A DNA stretch of 32,794 bases. Origin: JOPF133 sp052144935. GTDB taxonomy: Bacteria > Acidobacteriota > Terriglobia > Bryobacterales > Bryobacteraceae. Position numbers and translations under genes: made by a program. This document shows, one piece after another, positions 1 to 8,351 of this stretch (positions within the stretch are counted from its first letter, which is position 1; every line of letters begins with the position of its first letter). The notes under the pieces are model-generated. The model did no database searches. It was not told the origin of the DNA and saw only the letters and a program-made list of their open reading frames with translations. Location of the stretch: NCBI GenBank assembly GCA_052144935.1, contig JBKQPR010000319.1:1-32794 (forward strand). The letters are read 5' to 3'.

Positions 1-123
1 GGTTTGCATTCAAGAAAATTACACCGGTATGGAGTATTCTTTCATCTAGTCAAGAATTACGTTCCAGACCAATGTTTACAGCCCTATTCGGAAGAAAATC
101 GCCTTGGTTTTGCGAAAGTCGGG

Positions 124-645
124 CTAGGGTGCGTAATGCGTGAAGACGAGGTCGCTAGCCTTGGCCTGACTGTGGCAGGGGAAGCAGCTTTTCATTGACG
201 CCGCGGCGGCGGGTTTGCCGTCTATGAAGGTAGCGAACCCCCAGCCGCCCGTCGCGGCGTACTTCGTGGAGTCCTTGACCATAAACTGAATGTTCGTGGG
301 GGGGCCAGGGACGAAAGATTGGGCTTGGCCAAAGACTTTGTTGTTTTCCGCCGACGGGACGTGACCGTAGTGCAAAGCGGCAATTATCGTGCCGTCCGGG
401 AATGGAAGCTTCCCCTCGCGGTAGGCCTTGATCGCCACATCGTTGCCCAAAACGGCACCAATACTGTTCAGGTTGCCTTCTTCGTGGGCGACGGAGATCA
501 ACCTCCAGTCTCGGTATCCGGGGGGAATTTTTGTTACGAAGATCGGGGCGGCCGAGTCATCGGCGTGTAGAGACGCGGGCGACGTAAACGCGACAATCCC
601 TGCCAGTATAACAACGGCAACCAGCAGCAAAGTAATCCCTTTCAT
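124..645 (-). CDS. Cytochrome P460-like c-type haem protein, secreted
   Basis: A 173-residue protein that starts with a clear signal peptide (MKGITLLLVAVVILAG, then a hydrophobic run ending near SLHA), so it should act in the periplasm. One c-type haem site, CFPCH, lies near the C-terminus at residues 154-158, which is where the P460 family carries it. The central region, with IPPGYRDWRLISVAHEEG and a GWGFATFIDGKP strand before the haem, also fits. Some P460 proteins oxidise hydroxylamine or detoxify nitrogen oxides; whether this one does is not shown, and the cross-linking lysine was not verified. The start at 645 is chosen over one 30 bases further upstream because GGAGGG sits at ideal spacing. 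The next gene upstream is a TIR remnant, so it appears to be transcribed alone. Confidence 0.85.
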   Translation of the reverse strand: MKGITLLLVAVVILAGIVAFTSPASLHADDSAAPIFVTKIPPGYRDWRLISVAHEEGNLNSIGAVLGNDVAIKAYREGKLPFPDGTIIAALHYGHVPSAENNKVFGQAQSFVPGPPTNIQFMVKDSTKYAATGGWGFATFIDGKPAAAASMKSCFPCHSQAKASDLVFTHYAP

Positions 646-709
646 AGTGGACCCTCCTTCGACGAGACTACGCATAAATTACGACAAATGGCGAGGCGAA
701 TCCAGGAGA

Positions 710-739
710 ATAATATGCTTAAGGTATTAAAGACGACAA
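710..739 (-). promoter_or_regulatory. Candidate sigma-70-type promoter for the P460 gene
   Basis: On the minus strand TTGTCG (734-739) is followed after 18 nt by TATTAT (710-715). This lies about 65 bases before the P460 start, in AT-richer DNA than its surroundings. It was found by eye only. Confidence 0.35.
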
Positions 740-856
740 AAACAGGGCGGGCGCGGCCGTACGCGGCAGCGGCAAGGATGAGAGGAATGGCAGAACGAAA
801 AAGTTTTCATTTCACACTCTGCGCGAGATGCAGATTGGGCGCGGTCGTTTGCTTAG

Positions 857-1179
857 GCTCTAAACGACCGAGGCGTGAACGTTTGGTTCGACGAATTCGA
901 GGTTCGACCTGGCGAATCGTTACGCGACGCGCTTGAAGCCGGCTTGCGTAGCAGTGACGTACTGGTGCCGTTGGTCGACGCAGAGTCCTCCTGGAAACCA
1001 AGTCTCTTCTTCGAGCTTGGGGCAGGCGATCGGCATGGGCAAGAGAGTCGTACCGATAGTGCCTAAAGACATGGATCCCAACGTTCTCCCAGTGAACGTC
1101 CGTTCACGCCGGTTTCTGATTCGCGATACTCCGGGAACAAACCGCGGAAGAACTGTCTAACACACTGCAAGCAGCCTGA
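857..1179 (+). pseudogene. Decayed TIR-domain gene
   Basis: Three reading frames in succession give consecutive parts of one TIR domain. From 857 the first frame reads ALNDRGVNVWFDEFEVRPGE and continues through SSDVLVPLVDAESSW to FFELGAG. At about 1020, in a GGGG run, the match moves to the next frame (AIGMGKRVVPIVPKDMDP, then RFLIRDTPG). At about 1142 it moves again to TAEELSNTLQAA and a stop at 1177-1179. WFDEFEV, the S-W...FELG block and the GK-R-V-P-V strand are normal TIR landmarks. The N-terminal strand (usually FLSYS-like) is missing or scrambled, and a TAG at 854-856 blocks the first frame. Bacterial TIR domains are often NAD-hydrolysing defence effectors; this copy cannot make an intact one. 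A sequencing error could explain the GGGG shift but not all lesions. Confidence 0.75.
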
Positions 1180-1282
1180 TCCCGTCTACAGGGCCCGGTT
1201 GGACAGCAGATCGGGGGCGCCACGGATTGGGACCCCGCGATTTACGGGCGAGGCGTCCGGATCGCGCCCATGCGCCATCCTC

Positions 1283-2509
1283 CTACTTGTCCCCGAGAAA
1301 CCCATCGGTCAGGGTTCCAATGAACGCCACTATCGCATCCACCTCCTCATCGGTGAGAGCCGGCTTGGCGCCGCGCTGGCGGCCGAACGGAGGGCCCATC
1401 TCCACGTTGCTCCGGTACTTCGCAGGCAGATCGTCGAACTTGAGCACCAGGCCCTCGCTGCCGCGCGGGTACCACTTTTCCGGATTGGTGTCGCGCCCGG
1501 CGTAGAATGCGACCGCTTCTCTGAGCGTGTGGAATACGCCATTGTGGAAGAACGCGCCGCGCGTGGCGGCATTGCGCAGGGACGGCGTCATGAATCGGCC
1601 GCAATACTCCGCTTGGGAGCGCAGATCGGTGCGTTCGGGGCCGCACAGGCCCAGATCGTACCAGGCCGGATTCCTGTTGGCTGGAATCCGGCGGTTGCGA
1701 GGTACGCCCAGGGCCACGAAGCCGTAGTCGGTGAATTGCGGAGGCGTGCCGTTGGCGCCGCGCGTGGCAATATGGCATCGCGCGCAGTCGCCCTTGGCGG
1801 GATCGCTGAAGAGTTGGAGGCCGCGCGCCTCCCTGTCGCTAAGCCTGGCGGCGCCGGCCAGCCACGCATCGTACTTGCTGCTGTACGGGTAAAACTCGCG
1901 GTTGTCCTGTTGCCAGGTTTCCAGGGCTTCCAGAACCGTGGCGAACGATCGATCGGTGTCCGCGCTTCCCGCGAGCCGTTCCAGCTCCGCCGCGTAGGGC
2001 GCTTTCCGCACGCGCGCCACCACGGCGGAAGGGCTGTCGTTGGCCATTTCGTAAGGCGAAAGCAGCGGGATGCGGGCCTGGTCGCGTCCCCGGTCGACGC
2101 GGCCGTCCCAGGTAAGGCCGCCGGTGGGGCCATTGTCGAGGCTGGGGTCGGGGCCATCGGTGTCGAAATAGTGTTCGGTAAACTGGGGGATCACCTGGAG
2201 GTACCGTAGCGATGGGGCCGCGCGGATTCCCAGTTGCCGGCCGTCCTTGCCACCCGGTTGGATGGACGCTCGATTGGGTGGTCCGTAGGCATGCCTGGGA
2301 TCGTGACAGAACGAACAGGAGACTCGGCCGGAAGCGGAAAGAGACGGGTCGAAGAACATCCGGCGGCCTAAGGCAGCCAGCTCCGAAGCCCGGCGAGCGG
2401 CTTCGGCGCGCGTCAAGCCGGCGGGCGCATCCTGAACGGCTGAGAACGATACGAGGAGGCCGCCCAGCACGGCCAGCCGGGCCGCAGCCATCGCCACATG
2501 AGTCGCCAC
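1283..2509 (-). CDS. Diheme cytochrome c peroxidase / MauG-family protein
   Basis: A 408-residue exported protein with two c-type haem sites: CSFCH at residues 65-69 and CARCH at 242-246. Two haem domains of this spacing are the hallmark of the bacterial diheme peroxidase/MauG superfamily, which reduces hydrogen peroxide with periplasmic electron donors or oxidises protein or small-molecule substrates. Other family landmarks are the short helix LGRRMFFDPSLSASG before haem 1, the TPSLRNAATRGAFFHNGVF block and a C-terminal VDAIVAFIGTL helix. The N-terminus is hydrophobic (AVLGGLLVSFSAV), consistent with a signal peptide. The start is uncertain: GTG at 2509 and ATG at 2491 are both in frame and neither has a good ribosome site. 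Peroxidase and MauG-like activity cannot be told apart here. Confidence 0.85.
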   Translation of the reverse strand: MATHVAMAAARLAVLGGLLVSFSAVQDAPAGLTRAEAARRASELAALGRRMFFDPSLSASGRVSCSFCHDPRHAYGPPNRASIQPGGKDGRQLGIRAAPSLRYLQVIPQFTEHYFDTDGPDPSLDNGPTGGLTWDGRVDRGRDQARIPLLSPYEMANDSPSAVVARVRKAPYAAELERLAGSADTDRSFATVLEALETWQQDNREFYPYSSKYDAWLAGAARLSDREARGLQLFSDPAKGDCARCHIATRGANGTPPQFTDYGFVALGVPRNRRIPANRNPAWYDLGLCGPERTDLRSQAEYCGRFMTPSLRNAATRGAFFHNGVFHTLREAVAFYAGRDTNPEKWYPRGSEGLVLKFDDLPAKYRSNVEMGPPFGRQRGAKPALTDEEVDAIVAFIGTLTDGFLGDK

Positions 2510-2697
2510 ACGGCCATGTTCGCACAGCGGACTTCCTTTGAGCCTTCCGCTTTCAGCGCGCAGCGCTCACGGCTCGCGGCGCCGGGCCGGCCTGACGGCC
2601 CACCGCTGATCGCTATGATCGCTGAGCTATCCAGAACGATGGGCACGGTACGGTAGAATTCGCAAGGCAGTCCTTTTTTCAAACGGCGAGGAGCCTC

Positions 2698-4227
2698 ATG
2701 AGAGTGCGCTTTATTTTATTGGCGATGGCGGGGGCGGTTTGGACGGGTGTTCAGGCCCAAAATTCGCCAACGAGCCTTGGTGGTATCGAAAACATTGTGG
2801 TGATCTATGCGGAGAATCGCAGCTTCGACGGTCTGTACGGTTCATTTCCGGGCGCCAATGGACTGAGCCAGGCAGACCCGGGAACCTTTGCCCAAGTGGA
2901 TCGCGACGGCAAAGCGCTGAAGGAATTGCCGCCCATCTGGGGCGGATTGACGGCGGCGGGCGTGACTCCGCCGGTCACCGAGGCCCAAACCGCCCATCTG
3001 CCGAACCAGCCCTTCGCCATCGACGACCCGCGCGGATTCAACCAACCGCTCAACATCGTGACCCGCGACCTGTGGCACCTGTTCTACGAAAACCAGATGC
3101 AGATCGACGGCGGCAAGAACGACCGGTTTGTGGCCTGGGCGGATTCGGGGGCCCTGGTGATGGGGCACTACGATGGATCGAAGCTGCAGTTGTGGAACGT
3201 CGCCAAACAATACACGCTGGCGGACAACTTCTTCATGGGGGCGTTCGGCGGCTCGTTCCTGAACCATCAGTGGCTCATCTGTGCGTGCGTTCCCAAATAT
3301 CCGCGCGCCAACCGGAGTCCGGCCAGAGGCCAGATTGCGGCAGTGGAAGCCGATGGCGTCACGTTGAAGGTGGCCGCGAATTCTCCGAAATCGGCGCTCA
3401 ATGGCCCGCCGAAGTTCGTCCAGGACGGCAACCTGACACCCGATTTCTACGCCGTGAATACGATGGAACCGCCGTACCAGCCGAGCGATAACAAGCCCGC
3501 CGCCGGAGGAGATCCCGCTATGGCCGACCCGGCGAATCCCACGACGCTTCCGCCGCAGACCGAGCAGACCATCGGCGATCTGCTCTCGGCGAAAGGCATC
3601 AGTTGGGCCTGGTACGCCGGGGCGTGGCAGGCGGCGCTCTCCGGCCACAATGGGACTCCCGTCCCGAATTTCCAGTATCATCATCAGCCGTTCAACTACT
3701 TTGCAACGATGGCTCCGGGCACCGCCGAACGCGCCAAACATCTGAAAGACGGCGGATTGGGGGGCGCCGGTTTCATGCAGGCAATCCAGGCGGGAAAACT
3801 GGAGCAGGTGGTCTTCTACAAGCCGCAAGGCAACCTGAACGAACACCCCGATTACGCCGACGTGAAATCCGGCGACGCGCATATCGCCGCACTGATTGCG
3901 CTGCTGCAGAAAAGCCCGCAGTGGAGCCACATGGTGGTGGTGATCACGTATGACGAAAACGGAGGCTTCTGGGATCACGTGGCGCCTCCCAAGGGCGACC
4001 GCTGGGGCCCCGGCACACGCATCCCGGCGCTGATCGTGTCGCCTTTCGCGAAGATGGGCTTTGTGGACCACACTCCCTACGATACGACGTCGATTCTGCG
4101 ATTGATTACGAAGCGCTTCGGCCTCGCGGTGCTTCCGGGAATCCGCGCACGCGACGAGGCGGTGAAGGCCCACGGGGGCGCGCCCCTCGGCGATCTGACC
4201 AACGCGCTCACCCTGACCAGCCAGTGA
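2698..4227 (+). CDS. Secreted AcpA/phospholipase C-family phosphoesterase
   Basis: A 509-residue protein with a signal peptide (MRVRFILLAMAGAVWTGVQA) and the PF04185 phosphoesterase fold. The metal/nucleophile motif of the AcpA branch appears as AENRSFDGLYG at about residues 38-48. The second signature, TYDENGGFWDHVAPP, is near residue 417, followed by GTRIPALIVSPFAK and DHTPYDTTSILRLI. Family members cleave phosphomonoesters or phosphodiesters outside the cytoplasm, so phosphate or lipid-headgroup scavenging is a reasonable role. Substrate choice (acid phosphatase or phospholipase C) cannot be decided from sequence. The ATG at 2698 is preceded by GAGGAG at good spacing. It converges on the S9 peptidase with only 17 bases between the stops and no obvious terminator hairpin. 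Confidence 0.88.
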   Translation: MRVRFILLAMAGAVWTGVQAQNSPTSLGGIENIVVIYAENRSFDGLYGSFPGANGLSQADPGTFAQVDRDGKALKELPPIWGGLTAAGVTPPVTEAQTAHLPNQPFAIDDPRGFNQPLNIVTRDLWHLFYENQMQIDGGKNDRFVAWADSGALVMGHYDGSKLQLWNVAKQYTLADNFFMGAFGGSFLNHQWLICACVPKYPRANRSPARGQIAAVEADGVTLKVAANSPKSALNGPPKFVQDGNLTPDFYAVNTMEPPYQPSDNKPAAGGDPAMADPANPTTLPPQTEQTIGDLLSAKGISWAWYAGAWQAALSGHNGTPVPNFQYHHQPFNYFATMAPGTAERAKHLKDGGLGGAGFMQAIQAGKLEQVVFYKPQGNLNEHPDYADVKSGDAHIAALIALLQKSPQWSHMVVVITYDENGGFWDHVAPPKGDRWGPGTRIPALIVSPFAKMGFVDHTPYDTTSILRLITKRFGLAVLPGIRARDEAVKAHGGAPLGDLTNALTLTSQ

Positions 4228-4244
4228 CTGGCGCAGCGTTGCCC

Positions 4245-6302
4245 CTACAATTTCCGCTTCAAAAACTCCACCGCCGCGCGGTACGCCGCGAGCCAGCTCC
4301 GGTACAGCAGAAAATCGTGTACCTCGTCGGGGAAGATCAGCTCCTCCACATCCACCTTCTGTTTGCGCAGCGCGCCGGCCAGCATCACCGTCTGGTTGAA
4401 CTGCACGTCGGGATCGTCGTCGCCCTGGATCAGGAGCACGGGCGAGCGCCAGTCCTTGACAAAAGCCATTGGCGAGGAGTCGAAGGCAAGCTGGTAATCG
4501 GGCGCCGTGGGCGGGATGCCCAATTCGGTGGCCCAGTTGTGGACGCCATGAAAATCCACGCCCGTTTTGAACAGGCTGGATGCCCGCGCCAGCGCCATGG
4601 CCACCAGGTAGCCGCCGTACGACCCGCCCCACACGCCGATGCGCGCCGGGTCCACATCCGCGCGCGAGCGTAGATACACGCCCGCGCCCTGTACGTCGTT
4701 GTACTCGGAGCCGCCCGAAGCTCCGTAATGCAGGGCCTCGCGGAACTCCATGCCGTAGCCGGTCCCGCTACGGTAGTTGACCGACAGCACCACATAGCCG
4801 CTGCTCGCGAGGTACTGATTCAGTGCGTAGGCGTTCGAGTAGTAGTACATAGAATGCCAGCCGAGGAGCATCTGGCGCCGCGACCCGCCGTGGAAGAAAA
4901 CCACCGCGGGCCTGCGCCCGCCCGCGCCGCCCGGGGGCAGAAAGAGTTGCCCATGAAGCGACAGCCCGTCGGCCGCCGGGAAGATTACCGGCTGCGGCGC
5001 AACCATATGGCCGGCCGGAAAATCGGCTGGAATCGCCGCCGGGTCCATGTCGCGGATCTGCCCGCCCGCGCGGATGGCCGCCCGTAGGGGCCGCTCGGCA
5101 TCCGAGCGCAGAAAGGCCACCGCGTCGCCATCGCCGAGCGGCGCCGGCGAGAATTCCAGGCCCTGCCCGGCGGTGAGCGGCGCAGGCTGGCCTCCGCCGA
5201 GGGCCACGCGCCACAAATGCCGCCGGTCGATATCACCCTGGTTCGAGGAGAACACGATCTCGCGGCCACCCGCCGACAGGTTTATCTCCTCAACCTCGAA
5301 TTCGCCCGGCGTCAGCGCCGAGGCCTCACCGCCCGCCACGGCCACCGAGTACAGATGCGTCCAGCCATCGCCTTCCCAGGGAAACACCAGCCGCCCGCCC
5401 GCGGCCCAGCGTAGCGGATTTGCGCCGCCCACTTCGCGGAAGACGCTGCCCCGCCCCTCGCGCGCGCGCCAGACCTCGCGCCCTGCTCCGGTCTCGACCG
5501 ATGCCACCCGGATCGACCACGGCGGGCCAGCGCGGTGTGCCTCGCGGACCGGGCGCAGGCCGTCGCTTGGAATGCGCACAAAGGCGATGCTCGCGCCATC
5601 GGGCGACCACTCGGGAAAGAGGTCCGCGTCCGTACTGGGGTCAAGGTAGCGCAGCGAACCGGCGGCCACATCGTACAGGCCGATGAAGCCATGGTCGCCA
5701 CGATTGCTGGTGAAGGCCAGCCGCGCGCCATCCGGCGACCATACCGGCTGTCCGCATTGTCCTGGCGCCTGAAAGAGCGGCGCCGCGGGAGCGCTGCCAT
5801 CGAGCGGCGCCCACCAGATCTTTCCCCGATGCACGAAGGCCACCCGCCCGCCGCCTGGAGCGCCACCCGGAGCGATCACCGGCCGATCGCCCTCGCCCAA
5901 TTTGCGCGGGACGCCTGGAGCGCTGCCATCCAGCGCCACCGCCCACACGGCCTCGACCGCCCCGTGCGGATCGTGGGTGGGGTTGGGCGGCTCGCCGGAC
6001 CGCCCGGCCTCCTGCCCGCGCACGTAAACCAGGCTGGAGGCATCGGGCGCCCACCGCAAGCCGCCGAGTTCCTGTCCGTCGTCGGCGGTGTAAGCGGTCA
6101 CGGCGCGCGCCTGGTAGCGCGGCGGTTCGGCCACCACGATGTTGCGGGCTCCGCGCGCATTCGACAGCCAGGCCACCTTGCCGCCCGAGGGCGCCGCCGC
6201 TAAATCCGAGGGAAATGCCGCGCCGAGCACTTGATCGAGCGTGAAGGGCGCCTGCTGGGCAAGCGCGCCCCAAGCCAGCGCGAGATAGATCGCAATCCGC
6301 AT
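4245..6302 (-). CDS. S9-family serine peptidase (prolyl oligopeptidase / acylaminoacyl-peptidase type)
   Basis: A 685-residue exported peptidase. A short signal peptide (MRIAIYLALAWGALAQQ) leads into a long TolB/WD40-like propeller with repeated WSPDGARLAFTSN- and WSPDGASIAFVRI-type blades. The C-terminal alpha/beta-hydrolase domain contains the nucleophile elbow GVWGGSYGGY (Ser near 561), an acid in LLIQGDDDPDVQ (near 629) and the histidine in FPDEVHDFLL (near 662). This is the full triad in the expected order and at the normal family length. It probably trims short or N-blocked peptides in the periplasm. There is no usable Shine-Dalgarno; TAAGAT lies 6 nt before the ATG, so the mRNA may be leaderless. 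Three 18-bp tandem repeats lie immediately upstream. Confidence 0.92.
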   Translation of the reverse strand: MRIAIYLALAWGALAQQAPFTLDQVLGAAFPSDLAAAPSGGKVAWLSNARGARNIVVAEPPRYQARAVTAYTADDGQELGGLRWAPDASSLVYVRGQEAGRSGEPPNPTHDPHGAVEAVWAVALDGSAPGVPRKLGEGDRPVIAPGGAPGGGRVAFVHRGKIWWAPLDGSAPAAPLFQAPGQCGQPVWSPDGARLAFTSNRGDHGFIGLYDVAAGSLRYLDPSTDADLFPEWSPDGASIAFVRIPSDGLRPVREAHRAGPPWSIRVASVETGAGREVWRAREGRGSVFREVGGANPLRWAAGGRLVFPWEGDGWTHLYSVAVAGGEASALTPGEFEVEEINLSAGGREIVFSSNQGDIDRRHLWRVALGGGQPAPLTAGQGLEFSPAPLGDGDAVAFLRSDAERPLRAAIRAGGQIRDMDPAAIPADFPAGHMVAPQPVIFPAADGLSLHGQLFLPPGGAGGRRPAVVFFHGGSRRQMLLGWHSMYYYSNAYALNQYLASSGYVVLSVNYRSGTGYGMEFREALHYGASGGSEYNDVQGAGVYLRSRADVDPARIGVWGGSYGGYLVAMALARASSLFKTGVDFHGVHNWATELGIPPTAPDYQLAFDSSPMAFVKDWRSPVLLIQGDDDPDVQFNQTVMLAGALRKQKVDVEELIFPDEVHDFLLYRSWLAAYRAAVEFLKRKL

Positions 6303-6308
6303 TCCTCA

Positions 6309-6314
6309 ATCTTA
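6309..6314 (-). promoter_or_regulatory. Candidate -10 of a leaderless S9 peptidase transcript
   Basis: Minus-strand TAAGAT ends 6 nt before the ATG at 6302. Transcription from such a -10 would begin at or next to the start codon. GAGGA abuts the ATG directly, too close to act as a ribosome site. No convincing -35 was seen. Confidence 0.4.
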
Positions 6315-6316
6315 AT

Positions 6317-6370
6317 CACTGCGGCGCGCTTAAACACTGTGGCGCGCCTAAACACCCTGGCGCGCGCGTC
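6317..6370. repeat. Three tandem copies of an 18-bp unit
   Basis: Copies are at 6317-6334, 6335-6352 and 6353-6370. The first two match CACTGYGGCGCGCYTAAA with two differences; the third has diverged at its last bases and runs into the stop codon of the neighbouring gene. Each unit holds a GCGCGC core. The array sits just upstream of the candidate -10 of the S9 peptidase, where a regulator could bind. Confidence 0.75.
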
Positions 6371-6809
6371 AACCGGTCAGGTCGAATAAGGAACCCGTAA
6401 GGTCGTTATTGGTTCCGTTGCCGAGCAGAGCCTGAGTCTCGTCCGACTGCATGGCTACCTGGTAATTGGCGAGTTGCGTCGCCAGAGAAGCCGTCGAGGA
6501 AGCCGCGGTAGAGGGCGTGGAGGAGGATGGTGTGCCGGCATTCGAATTGCTCAATCCGACTGCGGAGTTTTGCAGGCCCGCCGGGGCGCTGGTCAGGCCT
6601 GCACCGGAGTCATCGGAGCCATCCGTGATTCCAAACATCGCATCCACACCCTCCAACTGGGTGGCCTCCGCGCTCAGTTGAACGATGTCGCTGGGCGAGG
6701 CTTTCTCCAGAGCGGACACCACCGCCGGCGACGACAGCACCGGCGAATTGAGATTGGAAAGAGTTTGCAGCAAATCCGACACACCCGGGTTAATCGCGGC
6801 TGAACCCAT
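6369..6809 (-). CDS. Small Ser/Thr/Ala-rich protein of unknown function
   Basis: A 146-residue protein with no signal peptide or membrane segment. The N-terminal half is ordered-looking: GVSDLLQTLSNLNSPVLSSP, then a helix with SALEKASPSDIVQLSAEATQ and LEGVDAMFG. The second half is low complexity, rich in Ser, Thr, Ala and Gly, ending in GNGTNNDLTGSLFDLTG. I recall similar short proteins with this INPGVSDLLQ start from acidobacterial genomes, but their function is not known to me. The start at 6809 is used because GGAGGT precedes it by 7 nt; a start 33 bases upstream would lie outside that spacing. It runs in the same direction as the phosphatase upstream, 89 bases away. Confidence 0.65.
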   Translation of the reverse strand: MGSAAINPGVSDLLQTLSNLNSPVLSSPAVVSALEKASPSDIVQLSAEATQLEGVDAMFGITDGSDDSGAGLTSAPAGLQNSAVGLSNSNAGTPSSSTPSTAASSTASLATQLANYQVAMQSDETQALLGNGTNNDLTGSLFDLTG

Positions 6810-6898
6810 TTCGCGCACCTCCAACTGTCTTATCGGCCCCATCTCCGATAGTCTTTAGAGCATTTTCAGAAAAATGAGCTTTCGGCGAGATTCTCGCG

Positions 6899-8320
6899 TT
6901 AGCCCGCTAGCTCGTGGGCGAATCGGCAGTCGACCACAAGCACTGTGACATCATCCTCCTGAGGACGCCCGCGGTCGTGCCCGGCCCACCTGCCTAAGTC
7001 ATCCAGCAAAGACGTAGCGAAGTCCTCCACTCCCGCCCTTCGTGCGTCTTCCATCTTTTTTAGAAGTCTCTCTTTGCCAAAAAATTCATCCGCGCCGTTG
7101 GTGGCCTCCAAAGCGCCATCCGTGTACAAAAGGAAACGGTCGCCCGGACTGATTTCCCTCTCCGTGAAGGAGTAGCCGGCCTGGGGCATGAAGCCCAGCA
7201 TCAAACCGTTCTCCTCAACCATTTCGACGCTCTGATCCGCGGATCGGCCCCACAGCATCGGGGGATGGGCGGCAGCCGCATACCTCATCCTGCGCGCGGC
7301 AGTGTCGATGTACAGGTAGGCCGCCGTGACGAACTGCCCCTGGAGATTGCCACAGAGCGTCTGATTCATGCCGCTCAGGACCCGCGCCGGATCTTCGGCA
7401 TGGGGCATCTGTGCGGCGATCGCAATTTTCACCATGGAAGCGATCAGCGCCGCCGGCACGCCGTGGCCCGAAACATCGGCCACCAAAATGCCGGTGTGGT
7501 CCCGGTCGACGGTCAGAAAATCGTAAAAATCCCCGGCTACCTCGGTCATGGGCACGTATCGCGCCGCCACCTCCAGCGCGGTCGTCCGGGGCATCTCCCG
7601 AGGGAGAATGGAGAGCTGAATCCGGCGCGCGATTTCGAGTTCCTTCCGGATAGCGATCAAACTCTGTTCCGTGTGCAGCGTGCGCATGGCGCTGACATAA
7701 CCGACCGTGCAAAGAAGAACCACCATGCCAATCGGCTCCCAGTTGCCAACATCCGGCAACAGGTGGATCGAGGCCAGGTTTTGATTGAGCGAGAAGGCGC
7801 CGAGAACCACAAGGCCAATCCTCAACACCCCCACTTCCTGGTCCACTTTCACCTTCGGAAAGAAACCGATCCACAAGAATACGATCACCAGGGTGCTGGC
7901 GAGGATGCCGTTCAGAAGCCAGACATATCGCATCGGTCCGTGGAAGGCCATCGCGAGAGCGCCGGCGACTGCCAGAAGGACCTGTGCACTGATGAAACCG
8001 CGGGTAAACCAGGGGTACGCAATCGCTAACGTTCTCCCGAAAAACAGCACGAAGGGAATGCCCACCACTAAAGTGATGCCCGAGTCGAAGACGGCCCATG
8101 GAAAAGCGGGATAGGCAATCCGCAGCAGATCGAGTTCGACGATCAGGCGCAGTCCGTACAATATGCCGGCGATCCCGAAGTAGAGCGTCGAAGGGTCGGC
8201 CCTGGGGGCTCGCAGCAAAAACAGGATGCAGGCGACCAGACCCGACGCGAAGGCCAGTTCTCCGAAGACGAGACGGAAAGCATCGTTCCGCGCCAGCTCG
8301 AGCGCCACATGGGTAGGCAC
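6899..8320 (-). CDS. Membrane-anchored PP2C/SpoIIE-type serine phosphatase (RsbU-like)
   Basis: About 473 residues. The N-terminal half holds roughly six to seven hydrophobic helices, from FGELAFASGLVACILFLL to GMVVLLCTVGYVSAM. A signalling linker follows (RKELEIARRIQLSILPREMP, typical of RsbU-type phosphatases), then a complete SpoIIE domain: EVAGDFYDFL, LVADVSGHGVPAALIASMVK, FLLYTDGALEATN and DDVTVLVVD carry the metal-binding aspartates. Such proteins dephosphorylate anti-sigma-factor antagonists or act in other switch pathways; no partner-switching genes are nearby. The reading frame stays open to 8506, inside ccmC. I prefer GTG at 8320 because the protein then starts outside ccmC and TATCAT lies 6 nt upstream; this is a choice, not proof. 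Confidence 0.85.
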   Translation of the reverse strand: MPTHVALELARNDAFRLVFGELAFASGLVACILFLLRAPRADPSTLYFGIAGILYGLRLIVELDLLRIAYPAFPWAVFDSGITLVVGIPFVLFFGRTLAIAYPWFTRGFISAQVLLAVAGALAMAFHGPMRYVWLLNGILASTLVIVFLWIGFFPKVKVDQEVGVLRIGLVVLGAFSLNQNLASIHLLPDVGNWEPIGMVVLLCTVGYVSAMRTLHTEQSLIAIRKELEIARRIQLSILPREMPRTTALEVAARYVPMTEVAGDFYDFLTVDRDHTGILVADVSGHGVPAALIASMVKIAIAAQMPHAEDPARVLSGMNQTLCGNLQGQFVTAAYLYIDTAARRMRYAAAAHPPMLWGRSADQSVEMVEENGLMLGFMPQAGYSFTEREISPGDRFLLYTDGALEATNGADEFFGKERLLKKMEDARRAGVEDFATSLLDDLGRWAGHDRGRPQEDDVTVLVVDCRFAHELAG

Positions 8321-8326
8321 GGAATC

Positions 8327-8332
8327 ATGATA
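8327..8332 (-). promoter_or_regulatory. Candidate -10 of a leaderless phosphatase transcript
   Basis: Minus-strand TATCAT lies 6 nt before the GTG at 8320. There is no Shine-Dalgarno. It is only 7 bases from the plus-strand ccmC -10, so the two promoters would be back to back and may compete. Confidence 0.4.
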
Positions 8333-8339
8333 GCCCGTG

Positions 8340-8345
8340 TATACT
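8340..8345 (+). promoter_or_regulatory. Candidate -10 of a leaderless ccmC transcript
   Basis: TATACT lies 6 nt before GTG at 8352. No Shine-Dalgarno is present and the -35 region is poor. This favours 8352 over the in-frame GTG at 8337, which would overlap the hexamer. Confidence 0.45.
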
Positions 8346-8351
8346 GGTCCC

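Noticed and set aside
1199..2209. Long plus-strand open frame of 336 codons
   Set aside because: It is the antisense of the diheme peroxidase, with Arg/Ala/Gly-rich composition and no recognisable domain.
2842..4632. Minus-strand open frame of 596 codons across the phosphoesterase gene
   Set aside because: It lies over two genes supported by motifs and has no domain of its own.
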